NCBI GenBank assembly: GCA_020634215.1
Contig: JACKCD010000003.1
Span: 62,001-126,000, forward strand
Origin: Ardenticatenaceae bacterium
Lineage (GTDB): Bacteria > Chloroflexota > Anaerolineae > Promineifilales > Promineifilaceae
Direction: 5' to 3'
Length of the DNA stretch: 64,000 bases
Made by a program: the position numbers and the translations under genes. The notes beneath the pieces are model-generated. The model made no database searches and had not been told where the DNA came from. It saw only the letters and a list, made by a program, of their open reading frames with translations. Below are positions 1 to 9,463 of this stretch, in pieces; within the stretch, counting starts at the first letter, position 1, and every line of letters starts with the position of its first letter.

Positions 1-741
1 TTGCCCCGCCTGTAGCTTGTCGCCCGGTGCCGCTTCCTTGACTGACAGGGCAACGCGGCTGTTGAGCTGGGCGGCCAGCGCCCCGGTAAAGGAGGCGGGC
101 ATGTGTTGCACCACCAAAATGGCGGCGGGAAAGTCGGCCGGCAGTTCGCTCAGTAGTTCGCGCAGGGCAACGGGGCCGCCGGTGGAAGCACCAATGACGA
201 CCACGCCACTGGATAGCAGCACCGGTCTGCTGCCGTTGCTCCCGGTGATGCCGCCAACTATGTCGGCCACCAGCTTGGCTGTATGTGGGTCGGGCTGGCT
301 GTCGCGGCTGTGGCGCGAACGAATGGAGCGCACCACCTTGATTTCGGCGGCCGACTGTACTTTGGCAATGATCTCTTGCCGCAGTGCCTCTGGCTTGACA
401 TCGGTGCCGGGGGTGTATTTCAAAATAAAGTCAACGGCTCCCTTGTTAATTGCTTCCAGCGACATGGCGGCGGCACGGCGGCTGACACCACTAATGACGA
501 CAACCGGGGTGGGATGATCGAGCATGATCTGCTGTAGCGTTTCCAGCCCGCTTACGTCTGGCATTTCCAGATCCAGGGTGATCACATCTGGGTGTAGTTC
601 TTCAACCAGCTTTAGCCCGCGACGGCCGTTTAGCGCCGTGCCAACCACCTGCACATTGTTGCTAGAGTGCAAATGGTTGGTCAGCAGACGGCAGACGAAG
701 GGAGAATCGTCAATGATCAGAACACGTACCGGTTTGGTCAT
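1..741 (-). CDS. cheB: CheB/ChpB protein-glutamate methylesterase (3' end cut by window edge)
   Basis: Response-regulator methylesterase that removes methyl groups from chemoreceptor glutamates and resets adaptation. The visible 247 residues hold an N-terminal REC domain (acidic pair DD at 11-12, phosphoacceptor D57 in LDLEMPDVSG, residues about 5-120), a linker and the start of the CheB catalytic domain with the nucleophile motif IGASTGG (Ser about 186) and the VVQHMP histidine. The reading frame is open to base 1, so the final catalytic Asp region lies outside the window. The ATG at 741 starts directly at MTKPVRVLIIDDS. It is the last visible gene of the chemosensory operon, separated from cheA by a short-repeat hairpin. 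The position after CheA matches chpB in Pil-Chp clusters. Confidence 0.93.
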   Translation of the reverse strand, partial: MTKPVRVLIIDDSPFVCRLLTNHLHSSNNVQVVGTALNGRRGLKLVEELHPDVITLDLEMPDVSGLETLQQIMLDHPTPVVVISGVSRRAAAMSLEAINKGAVDFILKYTPGTDVKPEALRQEIIAKVQSAAEIKVVRSIRSRHSRDSQPDPHTAKLVADIVGGITGSNGSRPVLLSSGVVVIGASTGGPVALRELLSELPADFPAAILVVQHMPASFTGALAAQLNSRVALSVKEAAPGDKLQAGQ

Positions 742-753
742 GTGGCGGTAGTT

Positions 754-822
754 GGTAATCGGTAATCGGTAATCGGTAATCAGTCACCACACTGATTACC
801 GATTACTGCTTACTGATTACTT
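754..822. repeat. Period-7 tandem repeat hairpin, GGTAATC family
   Basis: Left arm is four GGTAATC heptamers, right arm is degenerate GATTACC/GATTACT units, so the transcript can fold into a hairpin between cheA and cheB. The same word family recurs at 36584-36655 and 45378-45437. Confidence 0.85.
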
Positions 823-3708
823 CTAGTTATAGACAAGCTCCATCCCTGCCAGACGGCGCACCGTTTCCAGCAGCACGTCGTCGGTGTAGGGTTTGACGAG
901 GTAGCCGGACACGCCGAGATCCATCGCTTTTTGCCGGTGTTTGTCGCCAGCGCGGGAGGTGAGCATGATGATGGGAATGTCGCGGTAGCTGGGGTTGGCG
1001 CGGAGGGTGGCGGTTAGCTCGTAGCCGTCCATGCGCGGCATTTCGATGTCGAGCAGGATGGCATCGGGTAGTTGGGTGAGGCTTTGGATGACTTCCAGGG
1101 CTTCGATGCCGTCCTTGGCGGCCAGCGTTTGCCAACCGGCACTGCGGATGAGGCTGGAGACGACGCGGCGGACGCTGACGGAGTCGTCTACGATGAGGAT
1201 GTTGAGCGACTCTTTGCGGCGGGGGGCGGCGGCGGTTTTGGGTTCCCAAACGGCCGTTTCTCCCTCCTCAGCTGGGTTCAAAATCTCTGTCGGGTTCAAA
1301 ATCAGCACCACGCTGCCGTCGCCCATCAGCGTGGCCCCGGTGATGCCATAGACACGGCGCAGATGGTTGCCCAGCGGCTTGACCACAATTTCGCGCCCGT
1401 CCAGCACTTCGTCCACCACCATTGCCACCCGCTTTTCGCCCGTGTTGACCACCAGCACCGACATGCGCTTGGAGGATTCATCGGCCGGCTGCGGCAGGTT
1501 AAGTAGTTCACCCAGCCGCACCACCGGGTAGACCGTGCCGCCAATCCGTACCACAGGTTCCTTGCCCACCTTGCTGATTTCGCTGCGATCCATGCGCGAA
1601 ATTTGGGTGACGGAGTTGAGCGGCAGGGCAAATGTCTCATGGTTAGACCGCACCAATAGCGCCCGCGTCACGGCCAGCGTCATAGGCAGACGAATGGTGA
1701 ACAGGGTGTAGCGACCCGGTTCGGAGTCGAGGGTGACGGTGCCTTTGAGCTTTTGTACGTTGGCGCGAAGGATGTCTAACCCCACGCCGCGCCCCGATAC
1801 CTCGTCAATCTCATCGGCAGTGCTAAAGCCGGGAATGAAAACCAGCCGGTACAGGTCGCGGTCGGTGAGCAGGGTGGCTTCATGTTCGTTAATGTAACCC
1901 CCTTCCACGGCCTTGTTGCGTAACAGTTGCGGCTCCAGCCCGGTGCCATCGTCTCGAATCTGGATGACGACCTGGCTACCTTCGTAGTAGGCGCGAATGC
2001 GAATCTGGCCGCGCTGGGGTTTGCCGATGACCTGGCGCAGGGCGGGCGGTTCGATGCCGTGGTCAACGGCGTTGCGTAGGATGTGGAACAGGGGGTCGGC
2101 AATGTCTTCCAGCACCTTTTTATCCAGCTCAATTTCTTCGCCTTCCAACACCAAATCTACCAGCTTGGCCTGTTTGCGGGCAACGACGCGCACGGCGCGG
2201 TGGAAGCGGGTGGTGAGGCTGGCAAGGGGTACCATACGGGTACGCATGAGTTTGTCTTGCAGTTCGCTGGTCAGGCGGCTTTGGCTGTTGAGGATGCTGT
2301 CGAAGTCGGTGATGAGGTGGGTGAGTTCGTTGTTGACCACGCGAATGTCGCTGGTGGCTTCGGACAGTTCGCGGGAAAGGAGGTGGAATTCGGTGTAGCG
2401 GTCGAGTTCGAGGTCGTCGAACTCTTGGGTCAGGGTGCTGGCGGGGTTGGCATCGCCATTACGACCGGGGAAGGTGAGGCTGCTGGGGCGCGAACGGCCG
2501 TTTGCCAAGGCCACCACCTCGTATTGGGTTTCCAGCCGAGTGGAAATCCGGCGCAGCCGCTCAATACCCGGCTGCATCTCCTCGGCAATGTGCAGCATGT
2601 CGCCCATGCGCTGCTCAAACGCCGAACGGCCGATAACCAGTTCGCTGGCAAGCCGAATCAAATCGTTAAGCCGTTCTAGCGGCACGCGCACCATTTCTTC
2701 GGGCTGGCCGGTGCGGTTGGAAACGGCCGTTTCCCCTGCCAATGCCATTTCCGCCAATGCCGAAGGGCGCATTTCCGACAAATCAATAATCGTTTCTGTC
2801 CCCAGCAGCCCAGAAAAATCAGGTTCCCGGCGGCTTTGGGGCGAATCGGACGACCATTGACGGTATTGTTTGTGCAGTGCCTCTAGCTCCACCGGGTCGG
2901 CACTGTGCGTCAGCAAATCCTCTAGGGCATCGGTGGAGCGGAAAAGCAGGCTGAGGTGGTCGAGCGTTAGCTGTAGTTGGCCTTCATACGCCAGATCAAG
3001 CAAATCCTCCATACCATGTGACAGCTCGGTAATGGCGGGGAAGCCGACGGTGCTGGCCGCTCCCTTAAGGGTGTGGACGCTGCGGCGGATGCTTTGCAGG
3101 GTTTCTTTGTTGCCGGGCGTTTTTTCCAGTTGGGTTAGCAGCAGGCCAACGTGGCGCAAATGGTCTTCGGCTTCAAGGGTGAATGCTTCGATGAGTTCGG
3201 GGGAGATGGCATCGTCGTAGTTAATGGTGGTGAAGGGGGCAGAAACGGCCGTTTCTTCCGTCTCATCAGGAATATCGGCCAAAATAGCGTCTAGGGCGCG
3301 TTCGTCTTCGGCCTCTGGCAGCCCACGTAGACGGCGGTAGGTGGTGGCAACTTGGGTCAATAACGGCCGTTCTTGCAGCCCTCCCGTCAACGATTTTTCC
3401 AAATATAGCTCAATGTGTACCAGCGTTTGCTGCCAGAACCGCGCCATCGCTTCATCATACTTCAAGGTGCCTCCTACCACCTCTTCCATCGAATCTTCCA
3501 TGAAATAGGCGATGTGGCTCAGCCCGTTTAGCCCCACCATCGAGGCTGCTCCCTTAACCGTGTGGACATAGCGGCGGGCATCTTCTAAATCGGACGTTTT
3601 CGTCCGATCCTGCTGGAAGCGACGAATCCCCTCCCGCACCGTTGGCAGATAGCTTCGGGCCTCTTCAATAAACCCACTCAGCACCTCATGATCAACTTGT
3701 CTTGCCAT
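823..3708 (-). CDS. cheA: CheA/ChpA-type hybrid chemosensory histidine kinase with two Hpt domains and a C-terminal REC
   Basis: Autophosphorylating kinase coupling receptor state to response regulators. Domain order over 961 residues: Hpt1 (about 1-125, phosphorylatable H49 in YVHTVKGAAS), Hpt2 (about 168-270, H212 in SVHTLKGAAS), dimerisation region, HATPase with N box HILRNAVDHG near 545, G1 DDGTGL near 586 and G2 GRGVGLDIL near 641, CheW-like regulatory domain about 680-815, and REC about 835-955 with phosphoacceptor D887 (LLDIEMPRMDG). Two Hpt domains plus a fused receiver are typical of ChpA/PixL-type kinases rather than flagellar CheA. The gene lies between cheR and cheB in the same order as pilK-chpA-chpB. 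The start ATG at 3708 opens directly into Hpt1. Confidence 0.96.
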   Translation of the reverse strand: MARQVDHEVLSGFIEEARSYLPTVREGIRRFQQDRTKTSDLEDARRYVHTVKGAASMVGLNGLSHIAYFMEDSMEEVVGGTLKYDEAMARFWQQTLVHIELYLEKSLTGGLQERPLLTQVATTYRRLRGLPEAEDERALDAILADIPDETEETAVSAPFTTINYDDAISPELIEAFTLEAEDHLRHVGLLLTQLEKTPGNKETLQSIRRSVHTLKGAASTVGFPAITELSHGMEDLLDLAYEGQLQLTLDHLSLLFRSTDALEDLLTHSADPVELEALHKQYRQWSSDSPQSRREPDFSGLLGTETIIDLSEMRPSALAEMALAGETAVSNRTGQPEEMVRVPLERLNDLIRLASELVIGRSAFEQRMGDMLHIAEEMQPGIERLRRISTRLETQYEVVALANGRSRPSSLTFPGRNGDANPASTLTQEFDDLELDRYTEFHLLSRELSEATSDIRVVNNELTHLITDFDSILNSQSRLTSELQDKLMRTRMVPLASLTTRFHRAVRVVARKQAKLVDLVLEGEEIELDKKVLEDIADPLFHILRNAVDHGIEPPALRQVIGKPQRGQIRIRAYYEGSQVVIQIRDDGTGLEPQLLRNKAVEGGYINEHEATLLTDRDLYRLVFIPGFSTADEIDEVSGRGVGLDILRANVQKLKGTVTLDSEPGRYTLFTIRLPMTLAVTRALLVRSNHETFALPLNSVTQISRMDRSEISKVGKEPVVRIGGTVYPVVRLGELLNLPQPADESSKRMSVLVVNTGEKRVAMVVDEVLDGREIVVKPLGNHLRRVYGITGATLMGDGSVVLILNPTEILNPAEEGETAVWEPKTAAAPRRKESLNILIVDDSVSVRRVVSSLIRSAGWQTLAAKDGIEALEVIQSLTQLPDAILLDIEMPRMDGYELTATLRANPSYRDIPIIMLTSRAGDKHRQKAMDLGVSGYLVKPYTDDVLLETVRRLAGMELVYN

Positions 3709-3762
3709 CTTGAATCTCCAGAAATCGCAGCCGCAGCCGCGTTTGTTGTACTATTTTCGCAT

Positions 3763-3827
3763 GTCATTCCCGCGAAAGCGGGAATCCAGTTGGGTGGCGT
3801 ATGGATACCCGCGAAAGCGGGTATGAC
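3763..3827. repeat. REP-like dyad element
   Basis: Two back-to-back hairpins, ATTCCCGCGAAAGCGGGAAT and TACCCGCGAAAGCGGGTA, bounded by GTCAT and ATGAC. A second copy lies at 34160-34226 with changed loops. It sits in the 137-base gap between cheR and cheA. This type of dyad is widespread in bacterial intergenic DNA. Confidence 0.85.
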
Positions 3828-3845
3828 ACCTGGTGACGCTTGTTG

Positions 3846-4760
3846 TTAAATCACTGTTGTTTTCCGATACACCAGGGCATCGGGCGCATTCACAAAAGTT
3901 ACCCCTGGCATTCGCAGCCCCACCATTTCGGCCGGGGCCAAAAATAGAAAGCCGCCGGGGTTCAGCCGCTCAATCAGCAACTTCACAATCTCCAACCGAT
4001 GGTCAGGCTTGAAATAAATAAGAACATTCTGACAAAAAATGATGTCCTGACCATGTATCCAGTAACTCTCAGGTTCCTTAAAGTTCAAATAACCAAACTG
4101 CACCAATTCCCGCACCCGTTCCACAACCTGATAATGGGTTCCTTGCGCCGTTTGTACCCAGCGCAAATATTTGTCGCGGTAATACGGTGGCATATAGCGC
4201 ACCTCATGCTGTTTGTATTGCCCCAGCCGCGCTTGTGCCAGCTTGCCCCGGCTGATGTCTGACCCCATCACCCGCAGTTGCCACAGCCGCGCTTCCAGTT
4301 GCTCCAGCAGCAGCATTGCCAGCGAATACGGCTCTTGCCCGGCCGAACAGCCTGCGCTCCAAACGTGCAGGCTGTTTGCCCCTTGCCGCCGTTTTTGCTG
4401 CACCAGTTCTGGCAGTGCCAGCTCACGCAGGGCATTGAAGGAAGGTTCGTGGCGAAAGAAGCTGGTTTCATTGTTCAGCAAGCCATCTAAAAGCAGCAGC
4501 CATTCGGTCGCGCCGTTGGCGTTGTAAACCACATAATGGTAATACTCAGTGTAGCTAGTCAGCTTCAACTGTTGGATACGCTCCCACAGCCGCTGGGACA
4601 AAAAGTAGAGGCGGCTGGGGGTGAAGAAAAGGCCGGACTTTTCCCAGATGTAGGCTTGCCAGATTTCCACTTCTGCTGGTGTCATCTCTGGGCGGGCAGG
4701 GCGGTTGGGGAACAGCACAGCCTCCGGTGCCGGGGCTGGGGGGATGGCACAACGTGCCAT
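3846..4760 (-). CDS. cheR: CheR/PilK chemotaxis protein methyltransferase
   Basis: SAM-dependent methyltransferase that methylates glutamates on the chemoreceptors encoded upstream. It shows the CheR N-terminal helical domain (about 26-90), the NETSFFRH motif, the SAM-binding motif SAGCSAGQEPYSLAM, the acidic ISRGKLAQAR region and FCQNVLIYF near the C-terminus. Family length is about 270-290. The open frame gives 304 residues from 4760, but ATG 4685 (MTPAEVEIWQ) aligns better with the family start, and the 4760 ATG lies inside a strong inverted repeat, so the true start may be 4685. The gene follows the first MCP by 17 bases in the same operon. Confidence 0.93.
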   Translation of the reverse strand: MARCAIPPAPAPEAVLFPNRPARPEMTPAEVEIWQAYIWEKSGLFFTPSRLYFLSQRLWERIQQLKLTSYTEYYHYVVYNANGATEWLLLLDGLLNNETSFFRHEPSFNALRELALPELVQQKRRQGANSLHVWSAGCSAGQEPYSLAMLLLEQLEARLWQLRVMGSDISRGKLAQARLGQYKQHEVRYMPPYYRDKYLRWVQTAQGTHYQVVERVRELVQFGYLNFKEPESYWIHGQDIIFCQNVLIYFKPDHRLEIVKLLIERLNPGGFLFLAPAEMVGLRMPGVTFVNAPDALVYRKTTVI

Positions 4761-4770
4761 TCCCCCAGCC
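4734..4770 (-). terminator. Strong inverted repeat between MCP gene and cheR
   Basis: Arms 4734-4750 and 4754-4770 pair at 16 of 17 positions around the loop AAC (GGCTGGGGG-ATGGCAC against GTGCCAT-CCCCCAGCC). There is no T-run, so it is more likely an attenuator or processing hairpin than a full terminator. It covers the first possible ATG of cheR. Confidence 0.6.
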
Positions 4771-4777
4771 TAGACAA

Positions 4778-7048
4778 TTAATGTGCATATTCGTTCTGCC
4801 CGTTGCTGCCGGGCAGTTTGAAGGTGCTAACCGAAGTGCGGAGCCGGTCGGCCAATTCCGCCAGATTGCTGATGGAAACGGCCGCTTGTTTAGTACCCGC
4901 TGCCGTTTGCTGTGTCACCTCAGCAATATTGCTCATTGACCGCGCCAGTGACTCGGAGCCACGTGCCTGCTGCCGCGCCGCCAGCGAGATGGATTGGATG
5001 AGTTCGGCTAATTCTGCCGACACCTGCTCGATTTCGGTCAGCCGCAGCCCAGCGTCATTGGCAAGCTGTGACCCGTCCACCACTTCGCGGGTGGTGGCTT
5101 CCATGGCCGCTACAGCCGCGTTGGTTTCCGTTTGAATGCTTTTGATGAGTGCCGCAATTTGCTGCGTGGCGGCGGCGGAACGCTGCGACAGCCGCTTGAC
5201 GTCTTCAGCTACCACGGCGAAACCACGCCCGGCCTCGCCAGCGGCGGCTGCCTCCAACGAGGCGTTGAGCGCCAGCAGGTTGGTGCGTTTGGAGATGTCG
5301 CGGATAAGCTGCACGATTTCGCCAATTTCCTGTGAACTTTCGCCTAGCCGCTTGATACGCTTGGCTGTTTCTTGCCCTTGCTCACGAATGCGGTCCATCC
5401 CTTGAATGGTGTTTTGCACGGCACTGGCACCATCGCGGGCGGTGTGGCGGGCTTTTTGCGCCACCTGCGCCGAGAGAGCCGCGTTTTCCGAAACCTGCTG
5501 GATGGAAACCGACATTTCATCAATGGCGGCCGAGGTGTCTACAATTTGGGTGGCCTGGGTTTCGCTGCCATAGGCCAGATGTTCGGCGGTGGTTTGAATT
5601 TCGTTGGCCGAGGAGCCTACCTGAAGGGTGGCTTCCTGTACATTGACAATGATTTCGCGCAGTTGGGCGATCATGTAGTTGAAGGAGTCGGCGATGGAGC
5701 CGGCCGCATCGGCGGTCACTTCAGCTTGAATGGTCAAATCGCCATCGGCCACATCACTTACTTCGTTGAGCAGCTTGATGATGGAGCTTTCGATGCTGTC
5801 GCGCTCAATTTGGACTTCGGTGATGAGGTTGGAGAGCTGGTCGAGCAGGCCGTTTAGCCCGACGGCCATGCTGCCCAATTCGTCGCGGGCAAGGATGGGG
5901 GTACGGTTGCTGAGGTCGCCCGCTTCCACGCGGCGGAAAACGCTGGTAATAGCGTTGATTTGGCCGGTGAAGGAGCGGGTGAAGATGATGGACACGATCA
6001 CAACCGCCACGGCAGCGATGCCACCCAGAGTGAGGGCAAATTGAGAGAGGTCAGTGATGGGTTGGTTTACCTCGGCGACATCAATTTTGGCTATAAATGC
6101 CCAGGTAAGCCCATTGGGGTGGTAACTGTTGGGGGCTTGAATGACGACTGGTGCCCAGGAGCTAAGCACGGGCGTGCCGCGATAGTCGTTGAGGATTTCG
6201 GTGCCGGTGCCGCCAGCGAGGGCGTTTTGGCTGGCGATGGTGTTGACGGTGATTTGGGGGTTGACAACGGCCGTTTGTACGCCCAACTGATCCACAAAAC
6301 GAGACTCAGAGCGGAACAACTCATCCGCGCCCACCAGATATGTTTCACCCGTGTCGCCCAAACCGGTGCGCTCAGTCATGATGGCGTTGATCGTTTCCTC
6401 ACCCACTTCCAAAATCACCGACCCAATTGCCACGCCATTGCTGTTGAGAACGGGTGCCCCAATTTTCATGTTGGCTTCATTGTGGATGACGTTAAAGGTA
6501 ATGTCGTCAATGACGATGCCGCTGCGGGAGGCCGCCATAAATTCTGGTTTGACCTCGCCTGTGACCAACACATTGGTGTCTTGCGAATCTTCCAGCGTGG
6601 CGTAGACAACGTTGCTGTCTAAATCTACCAGCATGATGTCCTGGTAGACCTGGCGGTTGTCGGCGTAACGCTGCAAAATGCCTTCGATGTTGGCATAGGC
6701 GGCCTGGTAGGCGGGGTCGTCTTTGCTGTTTTGCAGTTCAATGAGCGTAGGCAGCCCGCCAAGTTCGGGGGTTCCGGTGACGGCCGGCAGTTCGCGGATG
6801 AAGCGGGCGTCAATGGTAAGCTGCTCAAAGAAGCTCTCGATTTGCTGCTGTTTGGTGGCCTGCACCGCTTCCAGGGCGGCAAAGGCATCGTTGAGCAAGG
6901 CATCGGAGGCATTGCGGAAGACGACGGTGCTAAGAATGCCCATGGGGATGAGGGAGAGTGCCAGGAAGATGAGCAGCAGTTTGTTGCGTACCGTAAAAAT
7001 GCGGGAGGGTTGGTAACGCTGTTCTGCGTTTTGGTTTATGTTTTCCAT
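4778..7048 (-). CDS. Methyl-accepting chemotaxis protein 1 (double-Cache, PilJ-like signalling tip)
   Basis: Transmembrane chemoreceptor of 756 residues. TM1 at about 24-44, an extracellular ligand domain of about 290 residues that looks like a double Cache fold (the DIMLVDLDSNVVYAT segment is typical), TM2 at about 337-358, tandem HAMP regions, then an MA signalling hairpin with its tip near 585-620 (NLLALNASLEAAAAGEAG). The Arg corresponding to Tsr R388 in that tip is Ala. It is the third of three receptors in the operon (transcription order) and lies directly before cheR. Its C-terminal half is very similar to the next two receptors, which suggests duplication with exchange of sensor domains. 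The ligand is not readable from sequence. Confidence 0.93.
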   Translation of the reverse strand: MENINQNAEQRYQPSRIFTVRNKLLLIFLALSLIPMGILSTVVFRNASDALLNDAFAALEAVQATKQQQIESFFEQLTIDARFIRELPAVTGTPELGGLPTLIELQNSKDDPAYQAAYANIEGILQRYADNRQVYQDIMLVDLDSNVVYATLEDSQDTNVLVTGEVKPEFMAASRSGIVIDDITFNVIHNEANMKIGAPVLNSNGVAIGSVILEVGEETINAIMTERTGLGDTGETYLVGADELFRSESRFVDQLGVQTAVVNPQITVNTIASQNALAGGTGTEILNDYRGTPVLSSWAPVVIQAPNSYHPNGLTWAFIAKIDVAEVNQPITDLSQFALTLGGIAAVAVVIVSIIFTRSFTGQINAITSVFRRVEAGDLSNRTPILARDELGSMAVGLNGLLDQLSNLITEVQIERDSIESSIIKLLNEVSDVADGDLTIQAEVTADAAGSIADSFNYMIAQLREIIVNVQEATLQVGSSANEIQTTAEHLAYGSETQATQIVDTSAAIDEMSVSIQQVSENAALSAQVAQKARHTARDGASAVQNTIQGMDRIREQGQETAKRIKRLGESSQEIGEIVQLIRDISKRTNLLALNASLEAAAAGEAGRGFAVVAEDVKRLSQRSAAATQQIAALIKSIQTETNAAVAAMEATTREVVDGSQLANDAGLRLTEIEQVSAELAELIQSISLAARQQARGSESLARSMSNIAEVTQQTAAGTKQAAVSISNLAELADRLRTSVSTFKLPGSNGQNEYAH

Positions 7049-7068
7049 GATAAGTCCTCTATCAATAA

Positions 7069-9384
7069 TTAGGCTGCAAGTGAACGGCCGTTTGTCCCAT
7101 TCCCACCCGATAAGCGGAAACGACTCACCGACCCACGCAGCTCATCAGCCAGCAAGGTAAGGTTGTTGATAGAAACGGCCGCTTGTTTGGTACCGGCCGC
7201 CGTTTGCTGCGTTACCTCAGCAATCTCATTCATGGCTCGCGCCAGCGTTTCTGAGCCGCGTGCCTGCTGCTGCGAAGCCAGCGAAATAGATTGGATCAGT
7301 TCCGATAGCTGCCGCGACACCGTTTCAATTTCGGTGAGAGCGGAACCCGCCTCATTCGCAAGCTGCGACCCGCTGACCACTTCCTGCGTCGTGATTTCCA
7401 TCGCCTGCACCGCCTCCAGCGTTTCGCTTTGGATGGTGCGGATCAGGCTACCAATCTGCTTGGTCGCTTCCGTGGCCTGCTCTGCAAGCTGCTCCACTTC
7501 TTCGGCCACCACCGCAAAACCCGACCCCGCTTCCCCGGCCATCGAGGCTTGGATGGAGGCGTTGAGCGCCAGAATGGCCGTGTTGTCGGCGATGTCTTCA
7601 ATTAACTCCACAATCTTGCCGATTTCTTCTGAGCTTTCACCCAGACGGCGAATCCGCTTGGCCGTTTCCTGCACCTGCTCCTGAATGCGCTGCATCCCGG
7701 AAATGGTGTTTTGCACGGCGCGGGTGCCCCGTTGGGCATTGTTGAGCGCCTGACGGCTGACGGTGGCCGAGGTGGTGGCGTTTTCCGACACCTGCTGAAT
7801 CGAAACGCTCATTTCATCAATGGCGGCCGACGTGTCAATAATTTGCGATGCTTGCGACTCGCTGCCGTAGGCCAGATGTTCGGCCGTGGCCTGAATTTCG
7901 TTGGCCGAGGAGCTAACCTGAAGCGTGGCTTGCTGCACATTTTGGATAATTGCCCGCAGTTCGGTAATCATCATGTTAAACGAGTCCGCGATGGCTCCGG
8001 TTAAATCATCGGTTACTTCAGCTCGCGCTGTTAGATCACCTTCGGCCACGCCGCTGACCTCATCCAGCAACCGCATGATGGCTGCCTCAATGTTGTCGCG
8101 CTCTTCTCGCGTCTGGATGAGATTGAGCGTGTCATCGAGCATGGTGTTGAGATTGCCGGCCATGCGCCCTAGTTCGTCCTGGGTCAGGACGGGGACGCGG
8201 GCGTGGTAATCGCCCCGGCGGATGGATTGGAACAGTTCGGTGATTTTGTTGACCTGCCCCAACAGTTGGCGGGTGAAAAAGAAGGCTAAGATGGCGGCCA
8301 AAATAATGGAGGCAAGACCGATGATGATGGCGTTGCGCTGGGCGTTGGCAATGGGCTGGAGTGCTTCTTGGGAGTCAATGGTGGCAATGGCTGTCCAGCG
8401 TAACCCTTCGACGGCCGGCAGCTTGGAAACGGAGGTGACTTTGGCGTAGCCATGGACGGCATCTTCATCATCTTCGCCAGCGGCACGTACCCAACTGGAT
8501 TCAGTGGCTTCCATGACCCCAGCCGCTTTTAGCGAGTCGGGCAATATTTCACCCACGTGTTCCGGGTTTACGGCGTCGAAGATGGCGACACCTTCACCGT
8601 TGAACACGGTTAGATGGCCGGTTTCACCAAAGGTGGCACCGGCAACGATGTCGAGAATTTCCTGGATGTCGAGCGTGGTGCGAAGCACGCCGATGAGTTG
8701 CCCCTGGCTGTTGCGAATGGGGACGGCGATATTAACGGCCGTTGTCTGGGTACTCTCGTCAAATTCAGGCTCATCAATAAAAACCGCGCCGCTGCCATTG
8801 TTCCACGCCGCTTGCCACCAGCCCTCGTCAGCCTGGTAGTAGTCGGAGGTGCGGTTGGTGCTGCCAACCAGTGCGCCATAGCGGTCGGTGGCAAACAGCT
8901 CCACGTGGTGTGGGAACTGCTCCTGGAAGTCGCGCAGTTGGTGGGCGATAAAGTTAATCTCGTCGTCGTCGCTGAGTGCGTTTTGAATCAGCGGGTCAGA
9001 GTCAGGGGCAGCTACCCACTGGGCATCTAGCTGCAGGATCTGGTTTTGGATGTCGCTGTCGCTGCCGCTGTAGCTGGCGTTGGCCGCTTCGATCCGCACG
9101 TAGAGCGGTTCGATGTTCGCCAGGGTTTCGATGAGGCGCACATTTTCCACGAGTGCCTGCCCGATTTGGGTGGCGGTGCGTGCGGCGTGGTCGGCGAAGG
9201 ATTCACCGGCTTGCTCGCGCAGGGCGTTGGCGCTGGTGATGTTGGTGACGACGCCAAGCAGGGCAAGCGGGAGCAGGGTTACGATAATCATGGCGAGGAT
9301 GAGTTTGGTGGCAACGCTGCTGGTTAGTTGAGCCATGATGTCGCGTATGGTGTTGATGGAAGAGCTTACCGTCATTTGTGACAT
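7069..9384 (-). CDS. Methyl-accepting chemotaxis protein 2 (double-Cache, PilJ-like signalling tip)
   Basis: Chemoreceptor of 771 residues. Cytoplasmic N-terminus, TM1 about 27-49, large extracytoplasmic Cache-type domain (LFATDRYGALVGSTN, then DEGWWQAAWNNGSGAVF), TM2 about 350-372, HAMP-type segments (RRGDYHARVPVLTQDELG; AEGDLTARAEVT) and MA hairpin. The tip reads ILALNASIQASMAGEAGSGF, with Gln in place of Tsr E385 and Met in place of R388, as in PilJ proteins. It overlaps nothing and is 20 bases from MCP1. From HAMP onward it is nearly parallel to MCP1 and MCP3, so the three arose by duplication. Confidence 0.94.
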   Translation of the reverse strand: MSQMTVSSSINTIRDIMAQLTSSVATKLILAMIIVTLLPLALLGVVTNITSANALREQAGESFADHAARTATQIGQALVENVRLIETLANIEPLYVRIEAANASYSGSDSDIQNQILQLDAQWVAAPDSDPLIQNALSDDDEINFIAHQLRDFQEQFPHHVELFATDRYGALVGSTNRTSDYYQADEGWWQAAWNNGSGAVFIDEPEFDESTQTTAVNIAVPIRNSQGQLIGVLRTTLDIQEILDIVAGATFGETGHLTVFNGEGVAIFDAVNPEHVGEILPDSLKAAGVMEATESSWVRAAGEDDEDAVHGYAKVTSVSKLPAVEGLRWTAIATIDSQEALQPIANAQRNAIIIGLASIILAAILAFFFTRQLLGQVNKITELFQSIRRGDYHARVPVLTQDELGRMAGNLNTMLDDTLNLIQTREERDNIEAAIMRLLDEVSGVAEGDLTARAEVTDDLTGAIADSFNMMITELRAIIQNVQQATLQVSSSANEIQATAEHLAYGSESQASQIIDTSAAIDEMSVSIQQVSENATTSATVSRQALNNAQRGTRAVQNTISGMQRIQEQVQETAKRIRRLGESSEEIGKIVELIEDIADNTAILALNASIQASMAGEAGSGFAVVAEEVEQLAEQATEATKQIGSLIRTIQSETLEAVQAMEITTQEVVSGSQLANEAGSALTEIETVSRQLSELIQSISLASQQQARGSETLARAMNEIAEVTQQTAAGTKQAAVSINNLTLLADELRGSVSRFRLSGGNGTNGRSLAA

Positions 9385-9463
9385 TGGGTTCCTCTTGGTC
9401 TACCGGCGGGCGTGTGGCCCACGGGCATGTGTCATGGTCTGATAGGGGGAGGTGGAGGGGGGA

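Noticed and set aside
2083..2679. 198-codon plus-strand frame opposite cheA
   Set aside because: Shadow of the conserved CheA kinase core on the other strand.
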